From NCBI RefSeq assembly GCF_042242105.1, contig NC_092032.1:17794915-17858914 (forward strand): DNA of 64,000 nucleotides, written 5' to 3'. This document shows, in pieces, positions 59,001 to 64,000 of the stretch. Position 1 is the first letter of the stretch. Each line of letters starts with the position of its first letter. The position numbers and the translations under genes were made by a program. The notes beneath the pieces were generated by a model. It was not told the DNA's origin. It did no database searches and saw only the letters and a program-made list of their open reading frames with translations. Source of the stretch: Pempheris klunzingeri. Taxonomy: Eukaryota; Chordata; Actinopteri; Acropomatiformes; Pempheridae.

Positions 59001-60904
59001 TCTCCATGGAAGCTGTATCTTCCTCTCACAATGGATCTGTAGAGCCGCGTGCGACTGTCATCCTCAAATGGCATGGATCCACTTAGCACAATGTAGGTGA
59101 TCACCCCCAGGGCCCACATGTCCACTCCACAGGAATATTGTCTCCTCAGCAGTACCTCGGGGGCCATGTACTCAGGAGTTCCACAGGTGGTTCTGAGGGA
59201 CCAAGTCCCGTCTGCTCCGGTATGATCTCCCCTGTCGCTTCTCTCAGGGCCAGAAACCTCAGACCCTGTGCTGCCGGTGCTGGCCAGTCCAAAGTCAGTC
59301 ACCAGCAGCCTGGAGTCGGCCCCAGGGTGGTAATATAGAATATTCTCAGGCTTCAAGTCTCTGTGGGTGATACCCAGATTGTGCAGGTACCCCACCCCAG
59401 CCAGCACCATCCGGAGGGCCTGGGTAGCGTCCCGCTCTGTGAAGTGGCCCCTGCTGACGACACGGTCCAGCAGCTCCCCACCTGTGGCCAGTTCCAGCAC
59501 CATGTAAACCCGCTGTGGAAACTGAAACACCTCGATCAGCTGAATCACATTAGAGTGGCTCACCCTCTGCAGCACCGCCAGCTCTGAGGAGCACACCTCA
59601 CGGCCCTCTGGGGCCTCCACTTCCATCATTTTTATAGCAAAGGGCTGGCGAGTCGCCCTGTGCTCCACGCGCACAACGCGGCTGAAGCTCCCTCGGCCGA
59701 TCAGTGCCTTGATGTCGTATCTGACAGGGCAGACGGAGAATGATGACTCATTACAGCATAACTAACTCATGGTACACTGTTGCAAAGCACTCAACGTCTC
59801 TCACTGCAGATGCTGCCGTGATGTATGGCAACATATCTGCATGTTGTATAGCCTCCTGCAGCAGTGTGGACCAGGCAAATTCACATATACATACATATTT
59901 GCAATTACTTTGATTTAGATCCCAGATGGACAAGGCAATACTTCATATAAGTGATACTGATCAGATGTAGAGAAAGATATGCGCCTTCCTTAAAGACGTT
60001 CATTTCCTTGCTTTAATAGATTCTACGCTTCCATCTGACAAGAACAGGAAGGCAGTCTTCAGGTGTTACAAGGCTTTGTCCTCTCAAATGAATGTCTTCT
60101 GTTACTGCTAGTACATTGTTTTGCATGAAGGTTAGTGGCAGGCTGGGCAGACTGAGAAAGCTGGTGACTTGAGGAGGCTCCTGTGATCAATGTGAATGCC
60201 CTTAAATAGTCATTTCACCTTGTGCTGAACTGCAAATCATCTATTTTTTAAATACATGTTCAAAACTGGTTACTAACAGGACTGAGTTAACATGACGTGT
60301 TCACAAATTCAGCCTCTGTCTTTCAGCAAGTCTTTTTTCACAGTAAGCTACTTGAAATTTAAAAGACAAACGCAGTTACTAGCAGTTCAAGTATCATTAG
60401 ACCTGTTTTTGTCCCCAAATATTCACAGTGATGTTGGAACAAAATGCAATTTACACACAGTTTAACTATAAAAACAAGCTATCTTATACTGTGATACTGG
60501 ATTTAAGAACAATTGAGTGTCAAAAAGTAGCTAGACTTTTATTTGAAATGATCACAGCTTTTTTCCCCTTTAAAATGCATTTCAACACTATATATTAGTA
60601 TATTTTGTGTGTGAATCCACACTATTATTATCATTTACCTTGCTGTCACACGTGGATCAAACTTGTCCGTGTACTTGGCAAATTTGTCCTGGCGTCGTCC
60701 ATCTCTGAGTGTCTGCTGGTGGCTGCTTGATGCTGGTTGAAGAGTCTTAACGTTGGTGGAAAACCATGGACCTCTTTGCTTCTCCGTGCACTTCTGTGGC
60801 TCATCATCATCATGTGCTTTACCAAAGGCTACGAGTGATTGCACTACACTTACATAACCCTTCTTGGACGCCTCAGGCAGCACCTTACTGTTCCCACAGC
60901 CCAT
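52412..60904 (-). CDS. pskh1: pskh1-like Ser/Thr kinase H1 (3 coding exons, 453 aa)
   Basis: PSKH1 is a CaMK-group Ser/Thr kinase of Golgi, centrosome and plasma membrane. Three exons join in phase (266+721+375 nt). MGCGNSKVLPE is the dual N-myristoyl (Gly2) and palmitoyl (Cys3) site. KFDPRVTARYDIKALIGRGS leads into the kinase domain: catalytic Lys119, alpha-C Glu135, HRDLKPEN at 208-215, DFG at 231-233, then TTCGTPEYMAPE. The tail starts at PWVITMAASSSMRNLHRSIS and diverges. As I recall, human PSKH1 has 424 residues; the difference comes from about 18 extra residues between DFG and TTCGTPEY and a longer, different C-terminus. The N-terminus and the glycine loop favour PSKH1 over PSKH2. All catalytic residues are present. 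Confidence 0.92.
55463..55497. repeat. (AC)n microsatellite
   Basis: About 17 AC units without interruption. Confidence 0.95.
55830..55849. repeat. (GT)n microsatellite
   Basis: Ten GT/TG units. Confidence 0.9.
55991..56039. repeat. Compound (CT)n(CA)n microsatellite
   Basis: About 19 CT units followed by five CA units. Confidence 0.95.
59000..59720 (-). CDS. pskh1: pskh1-like coding exon 2: kinase domain (aa 89-329)
   Basis: Acceptor CTGCCCTGTCAG, then YDIKALIGRGSFSRVVRVEH. It holds the glycine loop, Lys, HRD, DFG, a Gly/Ser/Asp-rich insert (about 236-262), APE and the VDMWALGVI helix. Donor GAT|GTGAGT. The first ATG in the ORF is internal; the true exon begins about 16 codons upstream. 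Confidence 0.94.
59721..60638 (-). other. pskh1-like intron 1
   Basis: 0.9 kb AT-rich intron, nothing recognised. Confidence 0.8.
60639..60904 (-). CDS. pskh1: pskh1-like coding exon 1 (aa 1-89)
   Basis: I chose ATG at 60904 because MGCGNSK gives the myristoylation signal that the family needs; a GTG one codon upstream is not credible. The exon runs through a variable Ser/Gln-rich linker to FDPRVTA plus AG before the donor GTAAAT. Confidence 0.92.
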
Positions 60905-61566
60905 CACTCAGAGGCAACAAGCCATCGCCACAGAGGGAACGGAAAAGAACTGCATTTGCTGTAAAGTGAAAGTAGCCTGGAAATATGACCGCAAGCCTAC
61001 ATTGCAGCAGCTTGTTTCTGCCAAGGCGTTTTAGGCAGGTGTTGCTTGATGTATGTTAACAGCAGGCTCCACCTACCAAGCACATCGGAGGCCAGCAGGT
61101 GTGCGAATGAACCCTCTCACTCACTTACGTGGTAAAAGTGTCAGGTAAACAGAAACTGTTTGAAGCTATTGTGTCTCCTCTTACAGTAGAGTACCACAAT
61201 GATCGGCCTGAAGAAGTGCATTGTGGAAGGAGGAACCCAAGCTCTGCTCTGCTCTGCTCTCTGTTAAGCCATGCGGGGAAAAAACATTCATCCACTTCAG
61301 GCTTAAATATTGACACAAAAAAGTATTAGATATTTAGAGGTCCCACTATCCAAGGTAACCAGAGCTGCCTTTAACATCCAGTGGTAGATAGAAGCCCTAA
61401 AATGCTCAATTTTTAGAAGGTATGTATTCTTTACTCAGTATTTCTATTTGATGATACTTAATATTCATTAGCTACTTTAATCCTCCACCTCATTACAAAG
61501 AGAAATATTTCATTTATTTTGTACTTTTTCCACTCCGCTTCATTGATTTGACATTCAATTTTCAGA
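60905..61566. other. Upstream region of the pskh1-like gene
   Basis: 5' flank and presumed 5' UTR/promoter. No TATA box or CpG island is evident. A short (GCTCT)n patch lies at 61241-61262. Confidence 0.45.
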
Positions 61567-61772
61567 TTAAAGGGGCACTCCAGCAATTTTGTATTGCACA
61601 TTGTTAAAAGTAAAAACCAAGATATACTGACTTTTTGGTCCTAATGTGTGTCAATAGCCAAAAATACTAAATATTATGTTAGAACATATGAAGACATTAT
61701 CCAACAGCCTGAGTCCTCCTTATGAAGAAGAAACTTACCATCGTATATAAAATTGGTGAAGTTATCCTTTAA
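61567..61772. mobile_element. MITE with imperfect terminal inverted repeats
   Basis: The left end TTAAAGGGGCACTCCAGCAA plus TTTTGTAT pairs with the right end, which reads CTTAAAGGATAACTTCACCA plus ATTTTATAT on the minus strand. The TIRs are about 28 bp with mismatches, the element is about 205 bp, and it has no coding capacity. I recognise the 'aaaggggcactccacc' start as common in fish genomes. Confidence 0.65.
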
Positions 61773-64000
61773 GTTTTACAGTTTTGCAGATAACTTCTGT
61801 TTTTTAGACTGTGAATGATTCCTCCACCGCTTTCAACGTAACAGCACGCAACGTGTAGTAACTTAATTTTTCTTCAAGTCAAATCAAGTCATATCAAATG
61901 ACCTTGGAGCTGCTCACAGTTATTTTTATTTTGTTTTTGCTTTTTTCTTAGAGACAAGCACCCACATAGGGCTCATCCACTGACACTGGGAACACCAAGA
62001 AGTCATCCTTACTGCTGCAGTTACATTTGTATTGTTATAGCAAACCCCAAGATACATTTACTTTTGTAATGGTGAAATATAGCTTACTACATTGTGTAAC
62101 TGACTTTTATTCCTGCTATATATATGATTGCCAATAATGTCTTATTGTGTCAGGAACTAATGCAGAACATATTCATTGTATTGTTTGTATTGTTCAGCTC
62201 AGTATATCTTACAGTGTTCCTGTCAAGCCGGTGACTACCGCTAAGCTGCTTTTTCTATTTTCTGCATTATGTTGTGCTCCTGTCATCATGTGTCCATAAT
62301 CTTCAAGGAATGGAAAAAAAAAACCTAACATACAGCCTCCTCTCCCTTCTTGCCTCTGTCCTGTAACATTGTGTAAAAGAGCTAAATCTTGCAGAAACTG
62401 AGGATGCTATGAAAACATGCACATATTTATTCATATGAGACTGCAGAGAGGAAGCGAGGGATCAAAAGGAGGGAAGAAGCACCTTTTTACCACAAGTACT
62501 GTGCTGTACAGAGTTTAAATTATTCTTTTTCACTTGAGCAGTGCAGAAATAATGTGGTTATATGAGGTTTGTATAATGAGTTCATGTTTATGAATAAATT
62601 GTGCAGCATGTTTGTGTATTTAGGAAGATTTGCAGAGCCAGCTTCCAAAATAAGGTATGCTATATTTAAAAAATATTGTACAGTGGTGAGAAAGTGCTAA
62701 CTATAAGTTTACATTTTCTTTCCAACATGGGTTGTTTTGTGTTGGTGTGTGACACTTGTCAATCAAAATTCCTGATTTCATCCTCATTTTCTGTTTTTCA
62801 ACTTTAACTTTCTGTAGTTGGCGCTTTGTAAGTAGGAGCTATTGCTGCTCATACCAACTTCTTTTATCCCTTTCATTTTCTTGTATTTATTAAAAGATAT
62901 GTGCTGTTGTTGCTTCGCAAGGAAAATGCACCATTTCCTGTGTGCCAGGAGGATTATTCCAACTAAAGGCCTACCAGATGCAGAGAATTTAGAGGCAGCA
63001 AATGGAAAGGCTTTCATGAAATCAGCAGAGGTTTAATCGCTATTGTGTTATATCCACTGGCAGTCGAGGGTGGGGGGGTGGGGGGGTTATTTATATGAAC
63101 ATTTATATGAAAATGTCATAGATGCTATTGTACATTGGTGTGTCTTTTCAAAGGTGTAAATTGTGTTGTCATTGAACAGAGAAGCAGGCTGCATCATCAG
63201 CTGCAGCTTTTTTTTTTCTTTCAGAGGAGCCAAAGGGGATGCTGGGCCCATCAGTCTGTTCTGCAGTCACAAAATGTCTATTCCTTCTCAAAAGACCACA
63301 AACACACACACTCGCACTCAGAAACAGAGAGAAGCCCCACGCCCCCTCTGTACACAAACACAAAGAGCCAGCAGAGGATAGACATCACATCAGCACTGAG
63401 GTGGTAAATCGCCCTTCAGAAGCCTTCCTCAAGGGAGTCAGCAGTTCAGCGTTTATCGAACCACTATCTGATTACTAAAAGGCTGTCCTCGGTTATAAAT
63501 GAACCTGCAACATGTGTGTGGTATTGGTAACACCAGGGCCTTGGGAGTAAAAGTCATTATGGGTTGCTGTGAATCAGTTTAGGCCAGAGGAGCGGTCAGA
63601 GCGCAGCTGCCACTTGCCAGTTAGTTCATTACTGTTGTTATTGTAGTCGGAGGATGTGATACCTGTTTGTGAGAGGGGTGGACTGGAGCTAGGGCAAAAT
63701 AAAAGCTGAGGTTTGAAGGTTTCTCACGAGTGCAGCAAGGTAAAAAGGCTTTAAAAGAGAAGTTGTTCCTAGGTTGAATTAAAAAGGTCTGGAAAAAGAA
63801 AATATTTCAATGAACACTTGAACTTTGAAAGCGTAAGCTTTAGGTGGGCGAGACAGTATGGAGCCTATTTCTGGTGTGCACTTAACATCACAGCTATCAG
63901 GGATGACAGGAAACAGCATATTAAAACAAAGCTGTACCTCACAGAGTTTGCATAATGCATAAGATTTTCCTGTCTTGGCTGGCCTATATAAACTACACCC
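61773..64000. other. Intergenic, no gene recognised
   Basis: AT-rich, with G-runs at 63070-63087. Overlapping ORFs at 63135-63478 derive from a CA-rich patch and show no family. Confidence 0.5.

Noticed and set aside
59138..59587. Plus-strand ORFs over the kinase exon
   Set aside because: Antisense shadows of pskh1-like exon 2.
63135..63478. Overlapping plus-strand ORFs near the right edge
   Set aside because: Low-complexity CA/AC-rich sequence; no family.
1..64000. tRNA, rRNA, CRISPR array, bacterial operon or viral insert
   Set aside because: No cloverleaf with A/B boxes, no rRNA core sequence, no spaced direct repeats of CRISPR type, and no viral protein signature was seen on reading.

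Overview
This window is vertebrate nuclear DNA, almost certainly from a ray-finned (teleost, probably percomorph) fish. The evidence is short protein-coding exons with GT-AG introns, long AT-rich introns, many CA/CT/AAT microsatellites, a Rex1/L2-type LINE and several dispersed-repeat types that I know from percomorph genomes. Every gene I can recognise is on the minus strand. I see no bacterial, phage or CRISPR-type content.

Layout from left to right. Positions 1-1507 hold a 5'-truncated LINE whose ORF is open for 489 codons and runs off the left edge. Positions 1508-9130 are intergenic, with a TTAA-flanked piggyBac-like MITE (2918-3360), a long fold-back repeat (5597-5950), mononucleotide runs and two copies of a dispersed repeat. 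Positions 9150-32793 are epc1 (Enhancer of polycomb homolog 1): 14 coding exons that splice in phase into an 836-residue protein, with a 3' UTR, a candidate poly(A) signal and a CpG-rich, YY1-motif-rich promoter. Positions 33250-36550 hold an uncharacterised minus-strand splice-site cluster, perhaps a non-coding transcript. Positions 37515-48488 are a decayed integrin beta-1-like gene with introns at family positions, frameshifts, an in-frame stop, a destroyed MIDAS and missing exons. Positions 48489-52411 are repeat-rich intergenic DNA with an ATCGT pentanucleotide array. Positions 52412-60904 are an intact three-exon pskh1-like kinase gene (453 residues). Positions 60905-64000 hold no recognised gene, but contain a MITE.

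The proteins act in different places. EPC1 is the scaffold of the NuA4/TIP60 histone acetyltransferase in the nucleus. PSKH1-type kinases are myristoylated, palmitoylated Golgi/centrosome/membrane Ser/Thr kinases. A working integrin beta-1 would be a cell-surface matrix receptor. The epc1-integrin-beta-1 neighbourhood matches vertebrate synteny (EPC1 and ITGB1 lie close together on human 10p11), which suggests the relic is the local itgb1 paralogue, left to decay after duplication. I found no evidence of a new multi-gene system. The most interesting items are the integrin relic, the expanded activation segment and unusual tail of the kinase, the unassigned spliced locus at 35-36.5 kb, and the fold-back and MITE elements.
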